The notes under the pieces are model-generated. The model did no database searches, was not told where the DNA came from, and saw nothing but the letters and a program-made list of their open reading frames with translations. Shown in pieces: positions 1 through 10,414 of a stretch of DNA of 64,000 nucleotides. The DNA lies in contig PHCV01000013.1 in assembly GCA_002842395.1 (NCBI GenBank), positions 1 to 64,000 on the forward strand, written 5' to 3'. Within the stretch, counting starts at the first letter, position 1. Every line of letters begins with the position of its first letter. The translations under genes were made by a program, and so were the position numbers. The DNA comes from Betaproteobacteria bacterium HGW-Betaproteobacteria-11. GTDB taxonomy: Bacteria > Pseudomonadota > Gammaproteobacteria > Burkholderiales > Rhodocyclaceae.

Positions 1-217
1 CGCCGAGCGCGCGCGGCAGACGCAGGCCGCGGATCACCTCCACGGCCAGCGCGCCGCCGCCCCCGTCCTGTCCCGCCGTTGCTCGTCCGCTGACCGCCGC
101 CAGCACGTCGCGCCACCCCACCGGCAGGCTGCCGGCCATCAGCGCAACGGCGAGACTCGCCAGCGCCAGGGCAAAGAGCAGGATCAGAACCAGCAGGGCG
201 CGGCGGCGGATGGGCAT
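1..217 (-). CDS. btuC: BtuC-type vitamin B12 ABC transporter permease, N-terminal part
   Basis: This is the first 72 codons of a FecCD/BtuC-family inner-membrane permease that runs off the window edge. The visible start is a short Arg-rich leader (MPIRRR), then a long hydrophobic helix (residues about 7-29), then the family pattern GSLPVGWRDVLAAVSG and further on VIRGLRLPRALG. That resembles the conserved R-x-P-R segment before the second helix of BtuC/FhuB/FecCD proteins. The ATG is 3 nt downstream of the btuB stop, so both are probably translated from the same riboswitch-controlled transcript. In the family, two permeases and two ATPases (BtuD) move corrinoid from the periplasm. A siderophore permease cannot be excluded from this fragment alone, but the BtuB neighbour and cobalamin riboswitch favour B12. 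Confidence 0.8.
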   Translation of the reverse strand, partial: MPIRRRALLVLILLFALALASLAVALMAGSLPVGWRDVLAAVSGRATAGQDGGGGALAVEVIRGLRLPRALG

Positions 218-220
218 GGG

Positions 221-2137
221 CTACTTGAGAGTGAAACGCGCTCCGACGAATACGGTGGTACCGAGCGCGGCATAGTCGGTACTCGAACTGGTGACGAGTT
301 GATACTGTTTGTCGAAAAGGTTGTCCACCCGCGCGAAGACCGACCAGCCGTGATCAAGCTGGTATTCGCCGTGCAGATTGACCACGCCATAGCCGCCCAT
401 TTTCTTCGTATTTTTCCTGGTAAAGAAATCCGGGGCATCGTACCGTGGTCCGGAACCCTGAATTTCGCCGCCCCACGACCAGCGCCCGGAGTCATGGCCG
501 AGAGACAGGGTAGCGAATTTTTTCGCCCGCCGTATCAGGTATTCACCGGTGTCCATGTCTTTGGGATTTTGTACCGTGAGATGGCCGCCCACTGTCCACC
601 CGGCAAGACGAGTCGATGCGGCGGCTGTCCAGCCAGTGATGCGCGCCTGTCCCACATTGCGTGGCGTATAGAAGAACGAGCCGGGAGGTGATTCTTCCCA
701 TTGAATCAGGTTGTGAATGGTATTGCGGAATGCGGTGAGCGAGGCCTGGGAATCGCCTTCTTCGTAGTGCAGGGCGAGTTCATTGCTGCGACCTGTTTCA
801 GGTTGCAGGGCCGGGTTGCCGACGCCGACAAAAGGCGTGTTGGGGAAATACAGGTCATTGAAGGTTGGCGCCTTGAAAGATGTTCCCGTGTTGGCCGCCA
901 CGCGCCAGAGTGGCGTCAGTCGATAGCCATAACCTAGCGTTTCGGTAGTCTTGCCACCGAACTGGGAATTGTCGTCGTGACGGACGGCAAGCTGCCAGAA
1001 ATGCGCGCCGGCACTGCCGTTCCAGCCAAGAACGAGTGAATCGGTGGTGCGTTGGGTGCCCGTATAAATATTGGTCGAGGCAATTTTCTCGCGGAGCGTT
1101 TCCACGGCAACCAGGGCCTGGCCGAGCGGCAGATGAATGTCGTTCTGCCAGACGAACTGATCCTGTCGGGTTTTGAAACGGTCATTCGCCTGGCCGAGAG
1201 TGAACGAGGGAGTCGAAACGCTATCGTCTTCACTGCGTCCGGCGCGGAACGTGCTGCTCCAGTCGTCCGTGAGTTTTGTCTTCGCATGCGCCGAGTAGCT
1301 GGTGATTTTGTGGCGTGTTTGCCAGTCGGAACTGGCGGGAGGTCCGAAAGGCGGGAATCCATCGGCGTCAAAGCGGTTCATGCCATCGGTCTCGAACCAT
1401 TGAGCGCCGATTTCGGTTTTTTCATTCGGGCGCCAAGTGGCATGCAGGGCCGTTGTCCTGCGCCAGGAACCATCCTTGTCGGGGTTATAGGCGGAGCTGG
1501 AGGGATTGGTGATCATGCTGACTCCGCGATTCCGCGAGTCGCTGACCCTCAATCCATAATCCAGTTGTCCGAAGTGGCCGCTATGCGCCAGGGAGGCTTC
1601 CTGCGCACCGCGGCTCCCCGCACCCAGGCTGACGTCGAGGCGCGGGCTCTCGGTGGCAGGCCGGGTGGTGATGCGAATGACGCCGCCGATGGCGTCAGAG
1701 CCGTAGAGCGCGGAGGCCGCGCCACGCAGGATTTCGATGCGTTCGATTTGCGTCAGGGGAAGCGATTCGATCGCCGTTGCGCCCAAAGTGGCTGAACCGA
1801 CCCGAAGACCGTCGACCAGTACCAGGGTGTGTCCCGTGTTGGCGCCACGAATGAAAATGCCTTCGGGCGCCCCGCGGCTCCCTTGACGGGAAAGTTCGAC
1901 ACCGGGAACCCGTGTCAGCAGATCACCGAGCGTGGCGTTGGGCCCGGCTTCCTCGATCGTTGTCCGGTCGAGCAGGGTGATGTCGGTGGTCAGCGCGCTG
2001 ATGCGGCTTGGCTGGCGGGTGGCGATCACCACCACGGCTTCGTTGCCGGTTGAAGGCTCGGCGGCGGCGGACAGGGATGCGGAAAAGATGGAAACGACAG
2101 CCGCCGCAACGGCGGTAATGCGAGATGGATGGTTCAT
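221..2137 (-). CDS. btuB: TonB-dependent outer-membrane cobalamin receptor BtuB
   Basis: A 638-residue TonB-dependent barrel. The ATG at 2137 gives a clean signal peptide (hydrophobic run ending near residue 24, AAA-EPS). It is followed by a plug domain with VVVIATRQPSR (TonB-box region), a plug core with LVLVDGLRVGS and IERIEILRGAASALYGSDAIGGVI, and a barrel that ends in Phe-Thr-Leu-Lys, near the expected aromatic C-terminus. Reading further upstream would add 77 residues encoded by the riboswitch leader, so that start is rejected. Length and motifs fit BtuB (about 600-640 residues). The assignment to corrinoid rather than siderophore comes from the AdoCbl riboswitch immediately upstream and from btuC immediately downstream. 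Expression should fall when adenosylcobalamin is plentiful. Confidence 0.9.
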   Translation of the reverse strand: MNHPSRITAVAAAVVSIFSASLSAAAEPSTGNEAVVVIATRQPSRISALTTDITLLDRTTIEEAGPNATLGDLLTRVPGVELSRQGSRGAPEGIFIRGANTGHTLVLVDGLRVGSATLGATAIESLPLTQIERIEILRGAASALYGSDAIGGVIRITTRPATESPRLDVSLGAGSRGAQEASLAHSGHFGQLDYGLRVSDSRNRGVSMITNPSSSAYNPDKDGSWRRTTALHATWRPNEKTEIGAQWFETDGMNRFDADGFPPFGPPASSDWQTRHKITSYSAHAKTKLTDDWSSTFRAGRSEDDSVSTPSFTLGQANDRFKTRQDQFVWQNDIHLPLGQALVAVETLREKIASTNIYTGTQRTTDSLVLGWNGSAGAHFWQLAVRHDDNSQFGGKTTETLGYGYRLTPLWRVAANTGTSFKAPTFNDLYFPNTPFVGVGNPALQPETGRSNELALHYEEGDSQASLTAFRNTIHNLIQWEESPPGSFFYTPRNVGQARITGWTAAASTRLAGWTVGGHLTVQNPKDMDTGEYLIRRAKKFATLSLGHDSGRWSWGGEIQGSGPRYDAPDFFTRKNTKKMGGYGVVNLHGEYQLDHGWSVFARVDNLFDKQYQLVTSSSTDYAALGTTVFVGARFTLK

Positions 2138-2282
2138 CGATGGACTCCCAAAGGTCGGCCTGCGTCCCCGCAAGCCGATGACTCGAACATCAGCGACGGC
2201 GAGGGGAAGGGAGTTCGGGGAGTGTGTTCCGGCGAAACGCGCGCGAGGAGCAACCCATCCGACGCCGCCACCCCGCAGCCTC

Positions 2283-2466
2283 TGATACGGATGTTCCTGG
2301 CCGGTCTCCGGGCTCGGACGTCTTGCCGCTTCGCCTTCCCGGATCGCGTGTTGCGAATCCAGTGGCATCGAGAAGTGGCCGCACGTCCTTACCGTTGCGG
2401 GGGCAGCGCCGGAATTGAGAGTCTTGTGGGAGTTCTCGCACCGGCTTCCCGTTTAATCCGGCATGA
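2283..2466 (-). promoter_or_regulatory. Cobalamin (AdoCbl) riboswitch upstream of btuB
   Basis: Read on the minus strand, the leader contains the hallmarks of the AdoCbl aptamer in order: GGGAAGCCGGTGCGA, then GCTGCCCCCGCAACGGTAA (about 2393-2411), then GCCACTGG and GGGAAGG, then the B12 box GCCCGGAGACCGGCC (about 2299-2313). About 150 nt separate it from the btuB ATG. No obvious Rho-independent terminator lies in that stretch, so control of translation initiation is likely but not shown. Confidence 0.93.
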
Positions 2467-2538
2467 AGACTCATGCGCGGACACCACGAACGACGCGCAG
2501 TATAGCAGGGGGTGGGAGGCAGAATGATGGGGGAGAAA

Positions 2539-2640
2539 CGTCATTCCGGGCTTGTCCCGGAATCCAGGGATGACCCTTAGTACTTTGTGGTGCCCTCTGC
2601 CTGGATTCCGGATCGACGCTACGCGCCGTCCGGAATGACG
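2539..2640. repeat. REP-like palindromic repeat pair
   Basis: Outer arms CGTCATTCCGG (2539-2549) and CCGGAATGACG (2630-2640) are exact inverted repeats. Inside are two more palindromic blocks, ATTCCGGGCTTGTCCCGGAAT on the left and CTGGATTCCGGATC on the right. The layout is that of a paired REP/BIME-type element. The right half forms the 3' end and stop codon of the neighbouring MBL-fold gene. Confidence 0.75.
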
Positions 2641-3677
2641 GGGCGGAATGCGCCGTGGCTGGCCGCCCACAGGGCCAGGCCCTGGGCATTGAGCTCGATG
2701 TCCATGGCCAGTGCCTCGCACAGTGCCGCGTCGGCGAGGTGCACGCCGTGCGTGCGCGCTTCGGCGAGAAGGTACGCCTTGAGCGGTGGCACGATGGCCG
2801 AATGCAGGGCATCGGTCGCCGTGTCGCCATCCGCTACGGCGAGGAGAGCGTTTCTTGCTCGACCGCCTTGTAGCGCAGTTGCTTCATCAGCGCCGAGTTT
2901 TTGGGCTGCGGTTGTGGCGATGTCGACGAAGGCGTCCAGCCGCCGCAGGAGCGCCGGAATCAGGGCGCACGGATCGAGCAGCTGGCCGAAATGCGTGAGA
3001 TAGGCCGCGCGCGGGACGAGTGCGCGAATGCGTTCGATCGAGGCGGCGAGCGCCTCCGGATCGAATTGTGAAGGCGTGGTGGTGGGAAACAGAAACGGCC
3101 GGCCGTCGGCGTACAGCTCGCGATAGGCGATGCCGAGAGTGTCGCCGGTGAACACGCCGCGGCTTTGCTCATCGTGAATGACGATGTGATGGCGGGCATG
3201 GCCGGGCGTGTCGAGGCAGACCAGCGCGCGGCCGGCGAGGGAGATCGTCGTGCCCTCGGGCGCCTCGATGATGCGCTCGGCGGCGACGGGCTTGAGCACG
3301 CCGTAGAGGTCGCGTGCGCGTTCCTTGCCATACACCGCTTCGACGCTTGCCATCAGCTTCGAGGGCTCGACCATGTGCCGCGCGCCGCGCGGATGGACGA
3401 CCAGCCGGGCCCGCGGAAAGGCGGCCATCATCGCTCCGGCGCCGCCGGCGTGGTCGAGATGGATATGGGTGAGGATGACGTAATCGACAGCCTCCGCCTC
3501 GAGGCCGCGCGCCGCGAGCGCGGCCAGCGCGCGCGGCAGGGTGGCGTTGGTGCCGGTATCGATGAAGGCGGCGCGGCCCTCATGCACGAGCAGGTGGACG
3601 GCGACCAGTTGCGGTCGTTGATAACCGGCATCGAAGGCATGGATGCCGGAGCCGTAGTCGAGGAGTTCGTTGGTCAT
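2619..3677 (-). CDS. MBL-fold metallo-hydrolase
   Basis: A 352-residue metallo-beta-lactamase-fold enzyme. The metal site THIHLDHAGG (HxHxDH) is near residue 70, followed by a second-shell PGHARHH and TGDTLGIAYRE (the Asp bridging ligand) and YLTHFGQLLDP (last His). The domain occupies about residues 1-230; the remainder is an alpha-helical C-terminal tail seen in many hydrolases of this group. The substrate cannot be read from the sequence; glyoxalase II-like thioester hydrolysis or lactonase activity are possibilities. The last eight residues and the stop codon lie inside a REP-like palindrome, so the original C-terminus may have been slightly replaced. It is a stand-alone gene with 63 bp to the next minus-strand gene. 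Confidence 0.8.
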   Translation of the reverse strand: MTNELLDYGSGIHAFDAGYQRPQLVAVHLLVHEGRAAFIDTGTNATLPRALAALAARGLEAEAVDYVILTHIHLDHAGGAGAMMAAFPRARLVVHPRGARHMVEPSKLMASVEAVYGKERARDLYGVLKPVAAERIIEAPEGTTISLAGRALVCLDTPGHARHHIVIHDEQSRGVFTGDTLGIAYRELYADGRPFLFPTTTPSQFDPEALAASIERIRALVPRAAYLTHFGQLLDPCALIPALLRRLDAFVDIATTAAQKLGADEATALQGGRARNALLAVADGDTATDALHSAIVPPLKAYLLAEARTHGVHLADAALCEALAMDIELNAQGLALWAASHGAFRPVIPDGA

Positions 3678-3740
3678 GATGGGCAGCCCGCGATGGATGG
3701 GCGAGCGTTGCTTCGGGTGGGTGTATTTTGCCAGCGAAAA

Positions 3741-4370
3741 CTACAGGCGCGGCCACCATCCGGGCGTACTCCGCATGTAGTTGCGGTAGTCATCCCCAAA
3801 GCTGGCCATGGTTTGCTGTTCCTCGCGCCGGGCCAAGCGGACGTAGGTCATTACCAGGATCGGGAACAGGGTCAGGGTGATCAAGGTCGGCCATTGCAGC
3901 AGAAATCCGCTCATCACCAGAATGAAAGCCGCATATTGCGGATGGCGAATCCGCGCGTAGGGGCCGGTGCAGGCGAGCTTTCCCTCTTTCTGCGCCCGAT
4001 ACAATACAGGCCACGCCTTTGCAAGGAGCCAGAACCCGCCGAGGATGAAAGCGTTCGACAGCAGGTGGAACGGGCCGAAATGCGGATTTCCCTTCCAGCC
4101 AAACAGCATTTCCGGCAAATGCCCGGCATCGTGGGATAACCAGTTGACGCCTGGAAAACGTTCGGTCAACCATCCTGACAGCAGGTAGATCGTGAGGGGG
4201 AAGCCATACATTTCGGTGAACAGGGCCACCACGAAGGCCGAAAACATGCCGAGGGTCCGCCAGTCCTGCCCGGACCGTGGCTTGAAAAAGCTGGCGGCGA
4301 ACAGGATAAAGAAGACCGAGTTGATGATGACCAGGAACCACAGCCCGTAGTCCCCGTCTGCAGGGCTCAT
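3741..4370 (-). CDS. Isoprenylcysteine carboxyl methyltransferase-like membrane protein
   Basis: A 209-residue integral membrane protein with about five hydrophobic segments. The C-terminal signature GPYARIRHPQYAAFILVMSG, followed by RREEQQTMASFGDDYRNYM, is the cofactor-binding region of the ICMT/PEMT-like (NnrU-related) methyltransferase superfamily. The substrate is unknown in bacteria. It overlaps the upstream DUF2933 gene by 4 nt (ATGA) and sits in a set with a Cu-type P1B ATPase and a cytochrome. That pairing suggests a metal-stress role, but this is inference from context only. Confidence 0.75.
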   Translation of the reverse strand: MSPADGDYGLWFLVIINSVFFILFAASFFKPRSGQDWRTLGMFSAFVVALFTEMYGFPLTIYLLSGWLTERFPGVNWLSHDAGHLPEMLFGWKGNPHFGPFHLLSNAFILGGFWLLAKAWPVLYRAQKEGKLACTGPYARIRHPQYAAFILVMSGFLLQWPTLITLTLFPILVMTYVRLARREEQQTMASFGDDYRNYMRSTPGWWPRL

Positions 4371-4624
4371 TTTTCGTTCTCCCCGTTTTCGCCTTTGTCA
4401 CGAGGCCCGTGCCCGCCGTGCCGCCGGTGCATGAAGAAATGCATGAAGGGGCAGGCCAGCAGCAAGAGGTAAGGCAATATTCCGAACAGATGGGCTTGAT
4501 GGTCCGCCAGCAGGTAGAACAGTGCGACCGCCGCAAAGAACCACCAGCCCCGGGCGAGTCGCCGCACATGGCGCTGATCGTGCGCTTGTTCCGTGGAGGG
4601 CTTGCTCGTGAAATCATCGGCCAT
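4367..4624 (-). CDS. DUF2933 small membrane protein
   Basis: An 85-residue protein with two hydrophobic stretches (WWFFAAVALFYLLA and LLACPFMHFFMH). Its tail MHRRHGGHG is rich in His and Gly, which matches the DUF2933 pattern. The family has no established function. It overlaps the membrane methyltransferase downstream by 4 nt, so translation is probably coupled. The His/Met-rich motif and the copper-ATPase neighbourhood make metal binding plausible but unproven. Confidence 0.75.
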   Translation of the reverse strand: MADDFTSKPSTEQAHDQRHVRRLARGWWFFAAVALFYLLADHQAHLFGILPYLLLLACPFMHFFMHRRHGGHGPRDKGENGENEK

Positions 4625-4788
4625 GATCGATGTCCTTGGTGAAGTTGACGTTCAGCGAATCGGCCTCCGTTGCCCGTGCTGCGAAAGCGACCTGATACAA
4701 GTGGATGCGACTATCTGCATCGTGGTTCACGCGAAGCTGCGACACCGCCGGCATGCGAGGGAGTCGCAAGCCGGCGGAACGGGGACGC

Positions 4789-4938
4789 TTACTTGCTGTC
4801 GCGGGGATGGAAGTGTTTGGACTTGTCCTTGTCGGCCGTTGGCGCCGGGGTCTTTTCAGCGTCCGCGGCGTAGGCGCCGACGGACAGGGCCGAGACGGCG
4901 GCAAACAGGATGACGGGAAGCATGGCTTGCAGTTTCAT
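4789..4938 (-). CDS. Small exported protein (49 aa)
   Basis: A 49-residue product with a clear signal peptide (MKLQ followed by a hydrophobic core ending in AYAA). The mature part is short, Lys/Asp/Pro-rich and ends in KHFHPRDSK. A GGAG-type ribosome site lies just upstream (gagaacccccATG when read on the minus strand). A longer in-frame start exists at 5019 but would place about 27 unlikely residues before the signal sequence. No family is recognised. The position between the DUF2933 pair and the copper ATPase suggests a periplasmic accessory protein. Confidence 0.6.
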   Translation of the reverse strand: MKLQAMLPVILFAAVSALSVGAYAADAEKTPAPTADKDKSKHFHPRDSK

Positions 4939-5067
4939 GGGGGTTCTCCTGACAGGTGGATTATGGAACTTGAATCCGGCCCGGTCTTTCCGGACAGCAT
5001 GAAGTCTGCGCCTTCGCAACTGTCAAGTAAATGATCGCCGGATTACTTTTCTGCAAGCTTTCGCTGT

Positions 5068-7329
<2,262 letters not shown>

Positions 7330-7383
7330 GATGAGAGGTTGATCCGGGGAGCTGAATTTACGTTATTTCCAGAATGGGACGCG

Positions 7384-7992
7384 TCAATGTGGCTGAGCGT
7401 CGTGACCGGTTCCGGTTTCCGGAACCGGGTGAGAATGCACCACCATGCCGCGATGGGAATGCCCCTCGCTGGAGGCGACCCGATGTCGATATTGTTCCAT
7501 GGACAATCCCGGAAGGATTTTCAGGAAGGCGATCAAATCCCATATGTCTTCATCCTCCATGCCCGCTTTGGCCCAGGCGGGCATGGCCGAGGCCTTGATG
7601 CCGTGCTTGATGACCCAGAACCGGCGCGCGTCCGCCCGCCCGGATTCCCCCGCGCCGGCCGTGGAGAGGGAAAGGTCCGGTGGTTGCGGGTAGAGGCCTT
7701 TGCGGATCTCCGAATCGCCGGCGCCGGGCGAAAGATGGCAGCCCGCGCACATGGCATCGTAGTTGCCCGCGCCACGACGGATTCGCGCGGCAGCGGACAA
7801 GTCGGCGGGCGGGATGATGCCACGGGAATGATGGTCGATGGAGCGTTCCCGCACCCATTCGATCAGCCGGTATACGAGCGGACTGTGAGGTGTATCGGCG
7901 GATACGTCGATCCTCCCGGCCAAGAGCAGTCCGCTGCCCGCTACCGCGCCGAAAATCAGAAGGCTCAAAGCGCCGATCAGTGCTTTTCCCAT
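7384..7992 (-). CDS. Membrane-anchored c-type cytochrome
   Basis: A 202-residue protein with an N-terminal hydrophobic helix (residues 5-26) that can serve as signal or anchor. One haem c site, CAGCH, lies near residue 82, and AMPAWAKAGM, including the probable Met axial ligand, near residue 137. The C-terminus is His-rich (GHSHRGMVVHSHPVP ... GHDAQPH). It fits mono-haem class I cytochromes associated with copper-resistance genes. It lies upstream of the P1B ATPase on the same strand. The His-rich tail could bind metal; this is inference. Confidence 0.8.
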   Translation of the reverse strand: MGKALIGALSLLIFGAVAGSGLLLAGRIDVSADTPHSPLVYRLIEWVRERSIDHHSRGIIPPADLSAAARIRRGAGNYDAMCAGCHLSPGAGDSEIRKGLYPQPPDLSLSTAGAGESGRADARRFWVIKHGIKASAMPAWAKAGMEDEDIWDLIAFLKILPGLSMEQYRHRVASSEGHSHRGMVVHSHPVPETGTGHDAQPH

Positions 7993-8145
7993 GGTGACTT
8001 TCTGCGGATTGTTCTCGGGGAATGGTTTTCCGATATCCCGCTTGGCATCAACATGACTCCGTGATCAACAGTTCCGTACTCTTTATGAAGTCTTTCCTCT
8101 TCCGGAGCAGAATCGCCGGAAGAAATCTTTCCCGGGAGTGCAATC

Positions 8146-8448
8146 ATGAAAATCCTCGCCGTGGAAGATGAATCGAGAACCGAAGATTACCTCAAACAGA
8201 GACGGACGGAAGCCGGTTTCGTCATCGCTCTTGCGTGGGACGGCCTTCGGGCCAAGGTGGACGGCGGCCGGTCTGGCTGCGTTTCTAAGCGGTTTCCTCG
8301 GCTGGCCCGCGGCCCGCCGCTGACATCGCTCAAGGAAATGAAACAAGTGATGGCGGATATGCGTCCCATCCTGCGTGCGCATGGAAAAAATGTTTCCGTA
8401 CGATCCGCAGATGGCGGTACGGTGTTCGAACTTCGACCCCCTGTCTGA
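8146..8448 (+). pseudogene. Collapsed metal-responsive two-component pair (regulator 5' end joined to sensor 3' end)
   Basis: The 100-residue reading frame starts as an OmpR-type response regulator (MKILAVEDESRTEDYL ... EAGFVIALAWDG), the receiver start typical of CusR/CopR-like proteins. It loses all similarity after about residue 35. The last 25 residues (RAHGKNVSVRSADGGTVFELRPP) instead look like the extreme C-terminus of a heavy-metal sensor histidine kinase (HGG-x-VSV-S-x-GTxFxLxFP). The simplest reading is one internal deletion that fused the start of the regulator gene to the end of the kinase gene. It is divergent from the copper ATPase/cytochrome genes, where a copRS/cusRS pair would be expected. 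It cannot act as a regulator: most of the receiver and all of the DNA-binding domain are missing. Confidence 0.65.
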
Positions 8449-8581
8449 TGCCGCCGCCGGGGAGCGAAACACGTGTTGTGTCGGCCAACGCCCGAGATTC
8501 CAGTCGTTCGCGCGGACGAAAAATATTCCCCGATTTCTTGCACGCTGCGGCAGGCTGTGGCAGAATGCGCGCCTTCCGCAC

Positions 8582-8658
8582 GGAGCGGTAGTTCAGTTGG
8601 TTAGAATACCGGCCTGTCACGCCGGGGGTCGCGAGTTCGAGTCTCGTCCGCTCCGCCA
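8582..8658 (+). tRNA. tRNA-Asp (GTC)
   Basis: A 77-nt cloverleaf. The acceptor arms are GGAGCGG / CCGCTCC with G73 and encoded CCA, the T arm contains GTTCGAGTC, and the anticodon stem CCGGC/GCCGG encloses loop CTGTCAC with anticodon GTC. A strong terminator follows 12 nt later. The gene marks the left border of the cobalamin block. Confidence 0.97.
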
Positions 8659-8669
8659 AGTACCTAAGC

Positions 8670-8696
8670 AAAAACGGCCCTTTTGGGCCGTTTTTG
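8670..8696 (+). terminator. Rho-independent terminator of tRNA-Asp
   Basis: A perfect 11-bp stem (AAAAACGGCCC / GGGCCGTTTTT) with a TTTT loop, running into a T-rich tail, 12 nt after the tRNA. Confidence 0.93.
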
Positions 8697-8775
8697 CTTT
8701 CTACCCATCGTTTCGGCTGATATGTAGTGGCATTCAGTGAGTTACAGGGTTGCGCTAAACACCGCTCGTCACTAT

Positions 8776-9060
8776 CTACTCGTTCGCTACCTCACTGACC
8801 GCGTGACCTGCAGGCCTTGCCTGTGCTGCCAATTGGCAAAGCCAGGTTTGGTCACCGAAGAAGAAGTTAGGTCGGATATGCAAAAATCGCCAAGGCTGCA
8901 TATAGTCTGCCGAAGGTGCGAGGTACGCGGCCTCGATCAATCGTTTCAATAGCCCATCCGGCAAGACACCGGAAACAAAGTGGCGAACATCGCGACGTTC
9001 GCGCAAAGCGCGCCACAGCGCGGCGATTTCCGCATCGCTGTGGGCATGGGCGCCGTTCAT
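8776..9060 (-). pseudogene. bluB: Truncated 5,6-dimethylbenzimidazole synthase (BluB) N-terminus
   Basis: The first 63 or so residues match BluB (ALWRALRERRDVRHF, LLKRLIEAAYLAPSADYMQPWRF), the flavin-dependent enzyme that converts FMNH2 to the lower ligand DMB. After WRFLHI the sequence becomes unrelated and stops at residue 94, whereas BluB is normally about 210-230 residues, so the catalytic core is gone. It overlaps the cbiA remnant by 4 nt (ATGA), as expected of a former cbiA-bluB operon. The break lies between here and tRNA-Asp, which suggests that the deletion or recombination involved the tRNA flank. Confidence 0.8.
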
Positions 9061-9776
9061 GTTGTGAACAATGCCGCTACTGCTTGCGGGTTCGAGGGAA
9101 AGTAGAAATGTACGTAAGAGGCGGTGAGACGGTTGCGACGATAAATTGCTTCACCTTCTTTTCCATCGAGTTTTCTCGCACGCACGAGCGGTGTGAGCGA
9201 CGTCTCACTTTTCGAATAATGGAAGGTGTGCTCCTTTATTTTGCCCTCGGGCAATTGCGTGATTTGTGTACCGAGTGCCGATTTCCGCCGCCTGTAATAA
9301 GCCGAGGTGCCGTTCCGGCAGCGCTGTTTCGGCATCGCGCGGCAATGCGCCGTACCAGACCATGTCAACCGAAAATTCGCCAGACCATGAGCCACGGCAC
9401 CAAACGTTTGTGCCATCGCCGATGCATCGATCAGACCGAGTACCGGGATGTTAAAGCGGCAGGCGACATCGGCTGCAGAAGGCTTGCCGTCGAACAGCCC
9501 CATTACGCCCTCGACCAGAATCAAGTTGGCGTTTGCGGCAGCATCTGCCAAACGCAGTGCCGCATCCTCTGCGCCGCACATGCCGAGGTCGAGGTTGTAC
9601 ACCGGGCTGCCGCTTGCCACCGAGAGGATTTGCGGATCGAGAAAGTCCGGCCCGCACTTGAACACGCGCACGCGTTTGCCTTGCCGTGCATGTAGACGCG
9701 CCAATGCAGCGGTGACGGTGGTTTTGCCTTGGCCCGAAGCGGGTGCAGCAATCAGCAGTGCAGGACAGTTCGTCAT
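9057..9776 (-). pseudogene. cbiA: Cobyrinate a,c-diamide synthase with internal deletions
   Basis: CbiA/CobB amidates the a and c side chains of cobyrinate. The N-terminal ATPase half is intact up to about residue 141: PASGQGKTTVTAAL Walker A, FKCGPDFLDP, VEGVMGLFDG. Near 9361-9380 the frame breaks. A short stretch in another frame reads WYGALPRDAETALPERHLGLLQ, which is a later CbiA segment. Near 9240-9275 the sequence jumps again to the true C-terminus (LPEGKIKEHTFHYSKSE, TASYVHFYFPSNP). Roughly 200 residues, including most of the glutamine amidotransferase domain with its nucleophilic Cys, are missing. The open frame of about 240 residues, against the usual 430-460, is therefore an accident of two deletions. 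It diverges from the riboswitch-cbtB operon. Confidence 0.85.
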
Positions 9777-9918
9777 GGGAAGTCTCAATACGTGTAACGC
9801 ATGCCAATGCGAACGGGGGCGGACTTTACCACGTCAACTTGTCAGTTTCCGGACCAGCGCATAAACTGCGCTCTGTAGCAATGCCTTAGGTAATTCAAGG
9901 GCTGTTGTCCTTGAAATT

Positions 9919-10085
9919 AAACGGGAAGTTCGGTGTGCTCTTTTTTTGAGTGAGCCCGACGCTGCCCCCGCAACGGTAAACGCGTGAAAGCCAGCAGTAC
10001 GCCACTGTGCATCGCATGGGAAGGCGCTGGTGATAGGACAGGGATTGTTCTGGCGTGTGAGCCCGGAGACCGGCCTGAAGCAACG
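9919..10085 (+). promoter_or_regulatory. Cobalamin (AdoCbl) riboswitch upstream of cbtB
   Basis: The conserved elements occur in order: ACGGGAAGTTCGGTG (9921-9935), GCTGCCCCCGCAACGGTAA (9961-9979), GCCACTGTGC and GGGAAGGCGC (10011-10026), and the B12 box GCCCGGAGACCGGCC (10060-10074). The cbtB ATG is about 130 nt further on. The riboswitch probably gates cobalt import and the whole downstream biosynthetic operon. Confidence 0.95.
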
Positions 10086-10216
10086 AGTACGAGTTGAGCA
10101 CCAATTGGGCTTGTGTCGCGGAGGGCGACCTAGATGGCTTGCGATTGCACTCCATCCAGTTTTCCTCCCTGATCAGCCTCCAAAGGCAACGCAGCACTTT
10201 CAGGAAGGGATATCGC

Positions 10217-10414
10217 ATGTCGCTAATTCAGAGTTTGTCCGCCAACGCAGCTTCACAGCCCCATTCGCCTGCTTTGCAGGGCAAGCTGTTACCTGCTTTG
10301 CTTGCCGCCGGTCTCGGTTTGGTGTTGCTGTACGCCGCAGGGTTTGCCGAAATGCCGCAACTGCACAATGCCGCGCATGATGGACGACATTCCGCCGCTT
10401 TCCCGTGCCACTAA
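10217..10414 (+). CDS. cbtB: CbtB-type cobalt transporter subunit
   Basis: A 65-residue protein with one transmembrane helix (LLPALLAAGLGLVLLYAAGF). Its C-terminal metal motif HNAAHDGRHSAAFPCH is the diagnostic tail of CbtB. The family works with CbtA in cobalt uptake and is characteristically under cobalamin-riboswitch control, as here. The ATG at 10217 follows a GGAAGGG ribosome site. It overlaps cbtA by 10 nt. Confidence 0.92.
   Translation: MSLIQSLSANAASQPHSPALQGKLLPALLAAGLGLVLLYAAGFAEMPQLHNAAHDGRHSAAFPCH

Noticed and set aside
4614-4904. 96-codon minus-strand frame between the DUF2933 gene and the small exported protein
   Set aside because: It overlaps both better-supported genes and shows Arg/Pro-rich spurious composition.
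8727-8742. GTGGCATTCAGTGAGT, matched at 30045-30060 with one mismatch, as a second flanking repeat of the cobalamin segment
   Set aside because: Among all pairs of 16-mers in 64 kb many such matches are expected by chance. Its order relative to the tRNA-Asp repeat does not fit one duplicated attachment site.
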